A DNA stretch of 64,000 bases from Deltaproteobacteria bacterium. GTDB taxonomy: Bacteria > Myxococcota_A > Polyangia > Polyangiales > Polyangiaceae. How positions within the stretch are numbered: the stretch's first letter is position 1; each line of letters begins with the position of its first letter. The stretch lies in assembly GCA_016218915.1 (NCBI GenBank), contig JACRCQ010000030.1, positions 124,001 to 188,000 of the forward strand. The letters run 5' to 3'. Position numbers and translations under genes: made by a program. Below are positions 8,890-17,727 of the stretch, piece by piece. The notes beneath the pieces are model-generated. The model was not told the DNA's origin and made no database searches. It was given only the letters and a program-made list of their open reading frames with translations.

Positions 8890-10338
8890 ATGGAACCAGC
8901 ACCCCCGCCATCCGAGGTTCAGGGCTTGCCGGTGCAGCCGGGAGCGCTGATCCTCGGCAAGTACAGCGTCGAACGTGTGCTCGGCGTGGGCGGCATGGGG
9001 GTCGTGGTTCGTGCCAAGCACCTGGCTCTCGGCCAGTCGGTCGCGATCAAGTTCCTGCGCTCGGACCGCCCGGCAGGCGAGGAAGCCGAGGCGAGGTTCA
9101 TTCGCGAGGCGAGGGCTGCCTCGCGCTTGCAGAGCGAGCACGTGGCGCGCGTGCTCGACGTCGGGCGCCTTGATTCCGGCGACCCCTACATGGTGCTGGA
9201 GTTTCTCGAGGGGCGTGACCTGGCCCAGATCGTCGCCAGCAGCGGTCCGCTCCCATGCTCCCAGGCGGTCGACTGTGTGCTGCAGGCTTGCGCGGCCGTC
9301 GCTGATGCTCATGCGCTGGGAATCGTCCACCGCGATCTCAAGCCCGCCAACCTTTTCGTCACGCGACGAACCGACGGCTCACCGTTCATCAAGGTCCTGG
9401 ACTTCGGCATCTCCAAGATCACCGGCTCGGGCAAGGGTGCCTCGTTCCAGGGGGATCTGACCCAGCCCGCCGTGATGATGGGCTCGCCGCTGTACATGTC
9501 GCCTGAGCAGATGCGCAACGCCAAGGATGTCGACGCGCGGTCCGACGTATGGGCGCTCGGCGGGATTCTCTTCGAGCTGCTCGCAGGCAAACCCGCCTTC
9601 GATTCGCGTTCGCTCACCGAGCTGTGCGCAAGAATCACATCCGAACCCACGCCTTCGCTCCGCGGCCTTCGTCCGGAAGTCCCGGCTGGAATCGAAGAGG
9701 TCGTGAATCGGTGTCTCGAGAAGGACCCTGCAAAGCGCTTCCAGAACGTGGCGGATCTCGCCGTGGCGCTCGGCCCGTTCGCGTCGATGGAGAACCTCGC
9801 GCTCGTGCAACGGATCGTCGGAGTCCTTCGCGTTGCCGGTGTGTCTGCTCCCACGGGCGGCAACACCGCCACCATGGGCTCACCGCCATCGATCCGGAAC
9901 CTGCCTGCGATCCCCGGTGCGTCCACCACCCGTTCCTGGGTCGTGCCGGCCAGCTTGGGGCCTCGAGCCCGCTGGGCGCTGATAGCTGTCGCGCTCGCAG
10001 CGGCCATTGCCACGCTCGTCGTGGGAATCGTCCGGTACATCGACAGGCGCCAGCCTTCCGCTGGGCTCGTTCCGGTGCTCGAGGTGGACCACATCGCGCG
10101 CGGGACTTCTGCCAGCGCCTCGGCGAGCGCTGAGCTCGCCAGCGATGCGGCTCCTGCAGCTGCTTCGAGCGCGGTAGCCTCAGCCTCGCCCGATGCTCCG
10201 CGAACGCCTGCGAGCGCTACCAGCTCTCCGGGATCGCCCAAGCCCCCTGGCGTGGGGCAACCCGGCGTTCGCAATCCTCCAGGTGCTCCGACAGGCACGA
10301 CGACGGTGAGAGGAATCGATCCCAATGAACGATTGTAG
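8890..10338 (+). CDS. Membrane-anchored Ser/Thr protein kinase
   Basis: A 482-residue Hanks-type kinase. The N-terminal catalytic domain has the Gly loop [14 protein letters not shown], Lys54 in [15 protein letters not shown] (147-154), DFGISK (171-176) and the activation-segment end [10 protein letters not shown] (199-208). A membrane helix (361-384) is followed by an Ala/Ser/Pro-rich extracytoplasmic tail. Start 8890 is chosen because GGAAGG precedes it and the domain begins soon after; in-frame starts further upstream overlap the tkt promoter region. Its stop overlaps the next gene by 14 bases. Such kinases with TPR and FGE-type partners are common in Polyangia. Target unknown. Confidence 0.93.
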   Translation: MEPAPPPSEVQGLPVQPGALILGKYSVERVLGVGGMGVVVRAKHLALGQSVAIKFLRSDRPAGEEAEARFIREARAASRLQSEHVARVLDVGRLDSGDPYMVLEFLEGRDLAQIVASSGPLPCSQAVDCVLQACAAVADAHALGIVHRDLKPANLFVTRRTDGSPFIKVLDFGISKITGSGKGASFQGDLTQPAVMMGSPLYMSPEQMRNAKDVDARSDVWALGGILFELLAGKPAFDSRSLTELCARITSEPTPSLRGLRPEVPAGIEEVVNRCLEKDPAKRFQNVADLAVALGPFASMENLALVQRIVGVLRVAGVSAPTGGNTATMGSPPSIRNLPAIPGASTTRSWVVPASLGPRARWALIAVALAAAIATLVVGIVRYIDRRQPSAGLVPVLEVDHIARGTSASASASAELASDAAPAAASSAVASASPDAPRTPASATSSPGSPKPPGVGQPGVRNPPGAPTGTTTVRGIDPNERL

Positions 10339-11395
10339 GCGTCTCGTCGCGCTGCTGCTCACGTTCGTCGTGTGCGCCGTCTGCCGGCCGCTTGGGGCGC
10401 AGGTGGTGTCTGACGCGGATAGGATCCTGGCCCAGTCGCTGTTCGAGGATGGCAGGAAGCTGATGGAAGCGGGCAAGTACGCGGACGCATGCCCGAAGCT
10501 TGCGGAGAGCCATCGCATCGAACCCGGCGGCGGCACGCTGCTGAATCTCGCGACCTGCTACGAGAAGCTTGGCAAGACCGCCACTGCCTGGTCGCACTTC
10601 AAGGCGCTCATCACCTCGGCGCGCAAGGACCGCAGGCCGGAGCGAGAAGCGTTCGCAGTCGAGCACATCAATGCCCTGGAGCCGAGGCTGTCCTCCCTCA
10701 CGATCGTCGTTCCGCAAGCAGCCCAGCGACCCGACCTCGGAGTGAAGCTCGACGGCGTTGCCATCAGCCGCGCCGCCTGGGGGTCGCCCTTGCCGGTCGA
10801 TCCAGGCGATCATCGCATCGAAGCCTCGGGCCCGGGCAAGCAGCCGTGGAGCACACATGTGACGGTTCTTCCCGAGGGTGACAAGAAGACCATCGAAGTC
10901 CCCTTGCTTGCTCCCCTCGCCGCAGGAGCCGTGGCTTCGAGCTCCGCAGCCCCTATGGGCTCGGCTCCCCAGCCGATCGACACCGCCTCAGCACCGTCCC
11001 GGGACGGTGAGCCTATCGACGCTTCAGGGCGAAAGCTCGCGGGCTACGTTGTGGGAGGCGTGGGGGTCGCAGGAATCGCCGTTGGCTCCTTTTTTGGCGT
11101 GCGAGCGTTCTCCAAGTGGAGCCAGCGCAACGACCACTGTCCAGATGCAAGATGTGACGCAGCCGCTGCTGACTATGCAGATCAGACGAAGTCTGCTGCG
11201 ACCGTTGCCAACATCGGGTTCGGCCTTGGTCTGGTCGGAGTGGGCGTTGGCACCTGGCTCGTACTGACTTCGAATTCTTCGTCACCCACGGCTGCGGCTG
11301 AAAAGCAAGCGACCGGCCCGCGGAAGGCATCGGCAACGATCCAGCCCGTTGTGGGGCCTGCAGGTGCAGGGATCAGCGTTGGAGGTGTGTGGTGA
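10325..11395 (+). CDS. Exported TPR/PEGA-type membrane protein next to kinase
   Basis: The 356-residue protein has a signal peptide (LLLTFVVCAVCRPLGAQ). A TPR-like helical part follows (ILAQSLFEDGRKLMEAGKYADACPKLAES, GGTLLNLATCYEKLGKTATAW), then a PEGA-like beta region (SSLTIVVPQAA, VDPGDHRIEASGPG). A Ser/Ala linker and two hydrophobic segments (GYVVGGVGVAGIAVGSFFG and IGFGLGLVGVGVGTWLVL) are near the C-terminus. It overlaps the kinase gene by 14 bases and the FGE lipoprotein by four, so all three are translationally coupled. It is a likely envelope partner of the kinase module. The exact role is not known. Confidence 0.8.
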   Translation: MNDCRRLVALLLTFVVCAVCRPLGAQVVSDADRILAQSLFEDGRKLMEAGKYADACPKLAESHRIEPGGGTLLNLATCYEKLGKTATAWSHFKALITSARKDRRPEREAFAVEHINALEPRLSSLTIVVPQAAQRPDLGVKLDGVAISRAAWGSPLPVDPGDHRIEASGPGKQPWSTHVTVLPEGDKKTIEVPLLAPLAAGAVASSSAAPMGSAPQPIDTASAPSRDGEPIDASGRKLAGYVVGGVGVAGIAVGSFFGVRAFSKWSQRNDHCPDARCDAAAADYADQTKSAATVANIGFGLGLVGVGVGTWLVLTSNSSSPTAAAEKQATGPRKASATIQPVVGPAGAGISVGGVW

Positions 11396-13758
11396 GGTCC
11401 AAGCCAATCCTGCCGATCGCGATGTTGGCCCTGTCCTGCACCGCAGGCTGCGAGCTGCTCGTGGGCTACGAGGACACCGAGGAGACCAAGGGAGGCGAAG
11501 CAGGCGCTGCGGTCGATGCTGGAACGGACGTCGACGCCTCTGCGGGCAACGGCGGAGCCGCCGGCTCCGAAGCAGGCGTCGGAGGAACGTCGGGCAAGGG
11601 AGGCAACTCGGGCACAGGAGGTGTTGGCGGCAGCGCGGGCAAGGCGGGCACAGGAGGCGTGGCCGGCAGCGCAGGGACCGCAGGAGCAGGCGGAATCGCA
11701 GGCAGCGCAGGGACCTCAGGCGCCGGCGGCATTGCGGGCGCCGCAGGGATCGCGGGCACTGCAGGCGTCGCAGGCACGGCAGGGGCCGCAGGTACCGGCG
11801 GCGTCGCAGGCAACGCGGGGGCTGCTGGTACAGCCGGATCCGCGGGCACCGGCGGAGCCGTGATGGTGTGGGGCGTGGCGGATCAATCCTGCTCCGGCGC
11901 GGGAAACGCATGCAATGATCAAGGGGCTGCCGCAAGCTGCTGTCTGAGGCGGTTCGTCAACGGAGGCACCTTCCCCATGGGACGGGCCGGCGCTGGCGGA
12001 GACGCGTATGCGGGCGGTGGATCGAGCGAGCTGCCAGAGCACGCTACGTGGGTCGATTCGTTCGAGATGGACGCCTTCGAAGTCACGGTCGCGAGGTTCC
12101 GCAAGTTCGTGGATGCCTATGACGGGTCCCACCCGAATCCGAACGCTGGAGAGCACCCCAAGATCGTGGGGAGCGGATGGAATCCAAGCTGGAACTCGTT
12201 GCTTGCAGCGGATCGGACTGCGCTGATCGCACGGCTGAACAGCTGCTATCTGGCTGACAGGAACTGGACGGATCTCCCTGGTACGCACGAGAACTATCCG
12301 ATCAACTGCATCACATGGTACGAAGCATTCGCGTTCTGCATCTGGGACGGCCGCAGGATTCCGACCGAGGCTGAGTGGGAGTTTGCCGCTGCCGGGGGGA
12401 CGGAGAATCGGCTCTATCCGTGGGGGAGCTCCGCGGCAGATGGCACCCGCGCCAACTATTCCGGCGGACAGGCCAAGGCCGGCGTCGACGTGGGCTCGAC
12501 CCCTCTGGGCAAAGGGCTGTTCGGCCATCTCGACCTTGCGGGGAGCGTGCAGGAATGGGCGATCGATACGTTTGATTCTGCCTGGTACTCGGGCGCCGGC
12601 AATGGATGCGTCAATTGCGCCAATCTCGCTCCGCCCGGTACCAAGGTCCTCCGCAGCGGAAGCTTCATGGCTGGCGCGGACGGCATCCGCGCGGCTTCGC
12701 GAAGCCTGAGAGATCCTGCGCAATCCGAGGTCACCACCGGAATCCGGTGCGCGGACTCCTGGGGCGGCGGTGGCAGTGGCGGAAGCGCTGGCGCTGGCGG
12801 CTCAGCGGGTGCGGATGGAGGCACGGACGCGGACGTGGATGCGGAGGCGGGTGCTCCGATGGTCTACCAGGTCACGGACCAGTCTTGCGCCGCATCCACC
12901 CCGACGTGCAACGACAATGGCACGCAAGTGAGCTGCTGCCTGGCCAAGGCGGTGACCGGGGATGCGTTCCAGATGGGCCGCTCTGTGAGTGGCACCGACT
13001 CCTACGCAAGCGGGTTCTCCGACGAGCTGCCTGAGCATCCTGCAACGGTAGCCAGCTTCGATCTGCAGACCTTCGAGGTCACCGTCGGCAGGTTCCGCAA
13101 GTTCGTAGAGGCCTATGACGGCACGCCGCCACCCGCGGATGCAGGTGCACACCCGGCGATCGCGGGCAGCGGCTGGAAGAGCACCTGGAACGCGAGCCTC
13201 GCGCAGACCAAGAGCGCGCTGATCACGAGCCTGACATGCGACGTGCCGTGGCAGACGTGGACCGCCAACCCGGGAGCCAACGAGACGGCGCCCATCAACT
13301 GCGTCAGCTGGTACACCGCATTCGCGTTCTGCATCTGGGACAACGCGCGTCTGCCTACCGAAGCTGAATGGGAATTCGCCGCCGCCGGCGGAGCCGAGAA
13401 TCGCCTGTTCCCCTGGGGCATCCAGATTCCCGACGCCACCATGGCGAACTGGGCAGGCGGAGTGCACACACCGTTCACCGCGGTCGGCAGCACGCCAGCG
13501 GGCGCAGGGCGATGGGGGCAGCACGATCTGGCTGGCAGCGTGTTCGAGTGGGTGCGCGACGGCTACTCTTCTCTATGGTACGGGGCTGGCGGCGGGAACC
13601 CTTGTAACAACTGCGCAAACCTGAGCAACCCGAACCCTGTCTCGCGAGGGGGGAGCTACACGAGCAACATCAACTACATTCGCGCCGCTGTGCGCAACTA
13701 CGACGTTCCGACCCAACGCTCGGATCACATCGGATTCCGCTGCGCGCGAACCCCTTGA
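11392..13758 (+). CDS. Lipoprotein with two tandem FGE-sulfatase-like domains
   Basis: A 788-residue lipoprotein (lipobox CTAGC). After a long GAGGxAG-type linker (about residues 30-160) come two FGE-sulfatase (SUMF1-type) domains of about 290 residues each, separated by a second Gly/Ala/Asp linker. Both show the hallmark order MGR, ELPEH, FEVTVARFRKFVDAYDG, PINCITWYEAFAFCIWDGRRIPTEAEWEFAAAGG, LYPWG, HLDLAGSVQEW and GIRCA. The paired active-site Cys of true formylglycine-generating enzyme is absent (GSFMAGADGIRAA; GSYTSNINYIRAA), so both are probably binding rather than catalytic domains. The start is GTG 11392 or 11389. It is the last gene of the kinase operon. Confidence 0.88.
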   Translation: MRSKPILPIAMLALSCTAGCELLVGYEDTEETKGGEAGAAVDAGTDVDASAGNGGAAGSEAGVGGTSGKGGNSGTGGVGGSAGKAGTGGVAGSAGTAGAGGIAGSAGTSGAGGIAGAAGIAGTAGVAGTAGAAGTGGVAGNAGAAGTAGSAGTGGAVMVWGVADQSCSGAGNACNDQGAAASCCLRRFVNGGTFPMGRAGAGGDAYAGGGSSELPEHATWVDSFEMDAFEVTVARFRKFVDAYDGSHPNPNAGEHPKIVGSGWNPSWNSLLAADRTALIARLNSCYLADRNWTDLPGTHENYPINCITWYEAFAFCIWDGRRIPTEAEWEFAAAGGTENRLYPWGSSAADGTRANYSGGQAKAGVDVGSTPLGKGLFGHLDLAGSVQEWAIDTFDSAWYSGAGNGCVNCANLAPPGTKVLRSGSFMAGADGIRAASRSLRDPAQSEVTTGIRCADSWGGGGSGGSAGAGGSAGADGGTDADVDAEAGAPMVYQVTDQSCAASTPTCNDNGTQVSCCLAKAVTGDAFQMGRSVSGTDSYASGFSDELPEHPATVASFDLQTFEVTVGRFRKFVEAYDGTPPPADAGAHPAIAGSGWKSTWNASLAQTKSALITSLTCDVPWQTWTANPGANETAPINCVSWYTAFAFCIWDNARLPTEAEWEFAAAGGAENRLFPWGIQIPDATMANWAGGVHTPFTAVGSTPAGAGRWGQHDLAGSVFEWVRDGYSSLWYGAGGGNPCNNCANLSNPNPVSRGGSYTSNINYIRAAVRNYDVPTQRSDHIGFRCARTP

Positions 13759-13779
13759 GTCTCGGGCGGAACCCGGCTG

Positions 13780-14535
13780 CTACTTGGGGGGCTTCGCGAA
13801 GGGGCGGCTGTCGCTCGCGGAAGGGGTCGGCGCAGAAATCGATGGGGGAGCGTCGAGGACCTCGATCGGCGTTGCTGCCTCAGGTCCGGCTCCCGCATCG
13901 ACTGCGGGCGGCGGAGGTTGCGGCGGTTCTGGCATCGCGGCCGGGGGATGGTCGCGCACGTCGATCGGCGTATCTGCAGGCGTGCGCTGCTCGGATGGGC
14001 ATCCAAGGGTCGCTGCCCCGAGCGTCACCGCAGCCGCGAGGCGGGCGGCCGCTGTCAGCTTCGAGGAAAGCGGGGCTGGCGCGTGGATACTCGACGTCAG
14101 GCCGTGGATGTGGACGCGAAGCTGGCGATTGCGGATCGACAGCTCATCCTGGTCCAGAAGCACGACCGGCTTGCCCGCAGGAACGGACAGTCCGCGACCC
14201 GCTCGACGGACCAGGACTTCAGGTGCTCCTTGCGCGCGGAAGAGGATGAGACGCTGATCTGCCGATACCCAGAGCTCGGCCGCGATGGGGTCGTCGCTCT
14301 TCCACACGATCGCTGCAGCCTGCGAGACGGCGAGCCCTGGAACTCTTCCGGGCAGAGCGACGCAGCGCACGTAGCGCGCCTCGCTCGAGGATGGGTCGAG
14401 ATCTTCCAGACAAATGGCGATCGGCTGTGGCATCCCGGCATTGTCCACGGACCCGGTCCACGCCGTCAACGTTGCCTGGAATCGAATGCGACCTAGGCCG
14501 ACACGAGCCGGGAAGCGTCCCGATCGATCAGCCAT
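13780..14535 (-). CDS. Uncharacterised membrane protein, last gene of zwf-pgl operon
   Basis: The 251-residue protein of unknown function has an N-terminal soluble region ending in PVVLLDQDELSIRNRQLRVHIHG. This beta-rich pattern, reminiscent of an FHA-like fold, recurs in Polyangia proteins of unknown role. A hydrophobic stretch (LTAAARLAAAVTLGAATLGC) and a Pro-rich tail follow. The ATG at 14535 overlaps the pgl gene by 43 bases; a GTG at 14502 would overlap by ten bases and may be the true start. It ends convergently with the FGE lipoprotein gene, 21 bases away. Confidence 0.65.
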   Translation of the reverse strand: MADRSGRFPARVGLGRIRFQATLTAWTGSVDNAGMPQPIAICLEDLDPSSSEARYVRCVALPGRVPGLAVSQAAAIVWKSDDPIAAELWVSADQRLILFRAQGAPEVLVRRAGRGLSVPAGKPVVLLDQDELSIRNRQLRVHIHGLTSSIHAPAPLSSKLTAAARLAAAVTLGAATLGCPSEQRTPADTPIDVRDHPPAAMPEPPQPPPPAVDAGAGPEAATPIEVLDAPPSISAPTPSASDSRPFAKPPK

Positions 14536-15185
14536 GTGCCTCGGAGCGCCAGCCGAGCCGGCACCTGAACGGGGTCGGTCTCGGTCTTGCGCGCCATGGC
14601 TACCGCTTGCGCCTTGTCCGCTCCTGACGCCAGCACCAGCAGCGCGTCCGCTGCCTCGATGACCCGAGGCGTGATGCTGATCCGATCGCGCGGCGGCAAG
14701 GGGCTCGTGGTGTGGACTGCCCGCCGCGATGGGTCGAAGCTCGGGATGGAATTCGGGAAGATCGAGGCTGTGTGCCCGTCCGCCCCGACTCCGAGCAGGA
14801 TCAGATCGAGCTGCTCAGGCACCATCGCGTCGTAGTCCCGTGCAGCGGTTTCCGGGTCCGGGTGCTCACCGCGGATCCGGTGGACTTGCGCAGGCGGAAC
14901 GCGAATCGACTTGAGGAGGGCTTCCTGGGCCATGCGATAGTTGCTCGACGGATCCCCGGGGGGCACGCAGCGCTCATCACCGAAGTAGATGTGGACCTTC
15001 TCCCAGGCGATGCGTGGCGACAGGGCGAGCCTGTTGTACACGGGTCTGGGAGTGCTGCCGCCCGACAAGGCGATCGAGCACGACCCGGTGCGCCGGATGC
15101 GCGTGTCGATGGCCTTCTCGAGCCACCTCGCGGCTTCGGCGGCGAGCTGTTCGAGATCATCGAGCACGACGAGGGCTTGGGCCAT
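14493..15185 (-). CDS. pgl: 6-phosphogluconolactonase
   Basis: A 230-residue protein of the usual DevB/Pgl length. Visible motifs are IALSGGSTPRPVYNRLA, WEKVHIYFGDERCVPPGDPSSNYRMA, DLILLGVGADGHTASIFP and a C-terminal LRGTWLIDRDA. It hydrolyses 6-phosphogluconolactone to 6-phosphogluconate. Its ATG directly follows the zwf stop with no gap, so it is translated from the same mRNA as the enzyme supplying its substrate. Confidence 0.95.
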   Translation of the reverse strand: MAQALVVLDDLEQLAAEAARWLEKAIDTRIRRTGSCSIALSGGSTPRPVYNRLALSPRIAWEKVHIYFGDERCVPPGDPSSNYRMAQEALLKSIRVPPAQVHRIRGEHPDPETAARDYDAMVPEQLDLILLGVGADGHTASIFPNSIPSFDPSRRAVHTTSPLPPRDRISITPRVIEAADALLVLASGADKAQAVAMARKTETDPVQVPARLALRGTWLIDRDASRLVSA

Positions 15186-16724
15186 CTACAGCGGTCTCCA
15201 CCTGTGGCCATCGCGCGACAGCATCTGCGCAGCTTCCGCAGGGCCATCGCTGCCGGGCGCATATTCGGTCAGAGGCCCGGCGACGTCATCCTCTTGGGTA
15301 TCCCACGTCTGGAGGACCGGGTCCACGAACTTCCACGCGAGCTCGACCGCATCCCGCCTGGCAAAGCGCGTCGCATCTCCGCGCATGCAATCGATCAGCA
15401 GGCGCTCGTAGGCGTCGAGCGGCTGCTTGTCGAATGCGCGGGCATAGTCGAAATCCATGTTCACGGACGCGACGCTGAGATCGTCGCCAGGCACCTTGGA
15501 GCAGAACTGCAGGGAAATGCCCTCATCGGGCTGCACGCGAAGCGTCAGCACGTTGGGTTGAAGCAGCTGGCAGACCTCGTCGCGGCCGAACAGGCAGAAA
15601 GGGACCGGCTGGAAGTGGAACGCGATCTCGGTCATTCGCTTGCGCAGCTTCTTGCCTGCCCGGAGGTAGAAGGGGACGCCGGTCCACCGCCAGTTGTCGA
15701 TGAACACCTTCATTGCGACATAGGTCGGCGTGCGCGAGTCGGCAGCGACGCCAGCCTCTGTGCGGTAGCCCTCGTACTGTCCACGCACCACCTGCTGAGC
15801 TACATCCTCGCGCGTGATTGGCCGGAGCGATCGCAGCACCTTGGCCTTCTCGTCGCGGATCTCGTCGGCGCCGAACGATACCGGCTGCTCCATCGCGCAC
15901 AACGCGAGCACCTGCATCAAGTGGTTCTGCACGACGTCGCGCATCACGCCATTGTCGTCGTAGAACCGTCCTCGACGCTCCACTCCGATGTCCTCGGCTG
16001 CAGTGATCTGCACGTGATCGATCGTCTTGCGGTTCCACAACGGCTCGAAAATCGAGTTGCCGAACCTGAACACCAGGATGTTCTGGACGGTCTCCTTGCC
16101 GAGATAGTGATCGATTCGGTAGATCTGGCTCTCGTCGAGCACACTCGTGGCGAATCGATTGAGCTCTTTCGCGGACTCGAGATCGTGGCCAAAGGGCTTC
16201 TCGATCACCACCCGCGTCCAGGGCGCACCGCTCGTCGGCGGCGCGATCAATCCAGCACCCTGGAGGTTGCCCAGGATGGAAGCGAACTCGCTCGGGGGCG
16301 TCGCAAGGTAGAAGAGGCGATTGCCGGACGTCCCATGCTGCTCATCGAGATGCATCAGCCGCTCTTGGAGGGACGCGTAGCTCTTCGGGTCGTCGAGCGC
16401 GCCCGCGAGCGTGTCGACCCTCCCCGCGAACCCTTTCCAGACCTCGGCATCCAACGGCTGCGTGCGGGAGAATCTCGCTGTGGTCTGCTGAACCTGCGCG
16501 CGGAACGTGTCGGCCGCAGGCACGGATCGGCTGAAGCCGAGCACCACGGAGCGCGCAGGCAGCGCCCCATCGCGCGCGAGGTTGTAGAGCGCTGGAATCA
16601 GCTTGCGGTGCGCGAGATCCCCGGTCGCACCGAAGATGACGACCACGCAGGGTTCAGGAGCACGCGCCGCGAGCACAGCCTGGTCTGCAGCGTGCCAATC
16701 GAATCGAACACCGTCCGTATCCAT
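15186..16724 (-). CDS. zwf: Glucose-6-phosphate 1-dehydrogenase
   Basis: A 512-residue enzyme of full family length. The start at 16724 ([14 protein letters not shown]) is supported by GGAGG about nine bases upstream; a longer frame begins at 16790. Motifs: [21 protein letters not shown] (NADP site), [13 protein letters not shown], the active-site region [14 protein letters not shown], and a C-terminal [26 protein letters not shown]. It oxidises glucose-6-phosphate, producing NADPH, as the entry step of the pentose phosphate pathway. It is first gene of a zwf-pgl-unknown operon. Confidence 0.97.
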   Translation of the reverse strand: MDTDGVRFDWHAADQAVLAARAPEPCVVVIFGATGDLAHRKLIPALYNLARDGALPARSVVLGFSRSVPAADTFRAQVQQTTARFSRTQPLDAEVWKGFAGRVDTLAGALDDPKSYASLQERLMHLDEQHGTSGNRLFYLATPPSEFASILGNLQGAGLIAPPTSGAPWTRVVIEKPFGHDLESAKELNRFATSVLDESQIYRIDHYLGKETVQNILVFRFGNSIFEPLWNRKTIDHVQITAAEDIGVERRGRFYDDNGVMRDVVQNHLMQVLALCAMEQPVSFGADEIRDEKAKVLRSLRPITREDVAQQVVRGQYEGYRTEAGVAADSRTPTYVAMKVFIDNWRWTGVPFYLRAGKKLRKRMTEIAFHFQPVPFCLFGRDEVCQLLQPNVLTLRVQPDEGISLQFCSKVPGDDLSVASVNMDFDYARAFDKQPLDAYERLLIDCMRGDATRFARRDAVELAWKFVDPVLQTWDTQEDDVAGPLTEYAPGSDGPAEAAQMLSRDGHRWRPL

Positions 16725-16816
16725 GGGCCCATCCTCCGTGCAGCCAGGAGTCTGGAGCCTCATCGCCCCCTTGGGAAGAGGCGCCGGCACGCAGCCTCGC
16801 CTTCAGGGCCTTTTGC

Positions 16817-17479
16817 TCAAGGCACGCAGGGCGTCGCGGTCCATGTGCCCACATCTGCACCGATCGCCCATTCACCCGTCGCCTTGCCATCGTGGATCGA
16901 GCCGCTCAGGTGCCCCGAGTCTCCCTGCAAGGAAGCAGACACCCCGTCCGAAGACCCCTGCAGCACCACCGCCTTGCCAGATGCGAGGAACATCGCGGCA
17001 ACTGCCATTCCAGACGAGGCCATCGCCAACGCAATCGTCCCTCCTCGCGCTCCGGACATGCTGCCGCACAGCCGCGTGATCGGCCCCTGCGAGGTGTTGA
17101 TCAACGCAAACGCGCCGTCGACCGCGCTGTACCTCCGGTAGGTTCCAACCAACAGATCGCCCGAAGAAGTCCCTTCAAACGCGTACCCTCCACCGTCCGC
17201 GTGCGCGCTCAGCGACGGCGAAGGCTCTTCGAGGGCTCCTGTCACGGTGGAGACATAGGGATTGGCTGCAGCGGTCTCCATGTGACCGAATGCAGGCAGG
17301 CTGCCCGTCTCCGGATCAGGCGTGTCATCGATGGACAGGTTCATGATCCCAGTCTCACCCGATCCGGCAATCACGCCCTCGAACGAGCCGGCGCTGGCTG
17401 GTGGGGCAGCCGAGCAGGCTCCAAGGATCAGCGAGCAACCGACGGCACCGACCAGCTTCGAGAAGTGAGCGAAGAGCAT
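16817..17479 (-). CDS. Lipoprotein of unknown function
   Basis: A 220-residue protein from ATG 17479 (MLFAHFSKLVGAVGCSLILGACSAAP) with lipobox LGAC. The mature part is low in charge and rich in Gly/Ser/Ala with alternating hydrophobic residues (GSFEGVIAGSGETGIMNLSI, SASLQGDSGHLSGSIHDGKATGEW), which suggests an all-beta fold. No named family is recognised. It lies 92 bases upstream of zwf on the same strand and may be a separate unit. A longer frame from 17509 is less likely because the signal peptide would be internal. Confidence 0.75.
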   Translation of the reverse strand: MLFAHFSKLVGAVGCSLILGACSAAPPASAGSFEGVIAGSGETGIMNLSIDDTPDPETGSLPAFGHMETAAANPYVSTVTGALEEPSPSLSAHADGGGYAFEGTSSGDLLVGTYRRYSAVDGAFALINTSQGPITRLCGSMSGARGGTIALAMASSGMAVAAMFLASGKAVVLQGSSDGVSASLQGDSGHLSGSIHDGKATGEWAIGADVGTWTATPCVP

Positions 17480-17683
17480 TGCCCGAGCCTGGAGCAAGAA
17501 GAGGGCCAACGCGCTCGTGTGCCTTGTTCTCCCTCAGGATCCGCGGTTGCTGACTCGGTTTTCTCGAGCGTCCGGGGCAAAGCCCTTGCCCCTCTGTCAG
17601 GGGGATCGCTGTGTTGCTGCAACGTGTTGTCTGGCGACGACAGTCGAAAGTTGGCAGCGCCTTGCAGCGGAGCCCGTTTGGCC

Positions 17684-17722
17684 GGGGCGCTGGAGCCTGC
17701 AGTCTGGAGCCTGAAGCCGTCG
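17684..17722. repeat. Intergenic GGAGCCTG repeats
   Basis: CTGGAGCCTG occurs twice a few bases apart, followed by AAGCC, between two minus-strand lipoprotein genes. Similar CTGNAGCC heptamers occur in the gaps at 50147-50317 and 61301-61342. The rest of the 248-base gap (17480-17727) shows nothing else I can name. Confidence 0.5.
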
Positions 17723-17727
17723 GGAAG

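Noticed and set aside
14712-17141. An 809-codon plus-strand frame opposite pgl and zwf
   Set aside because: Both minus-strand enzymes are certain. The antisense product has no family pattern.
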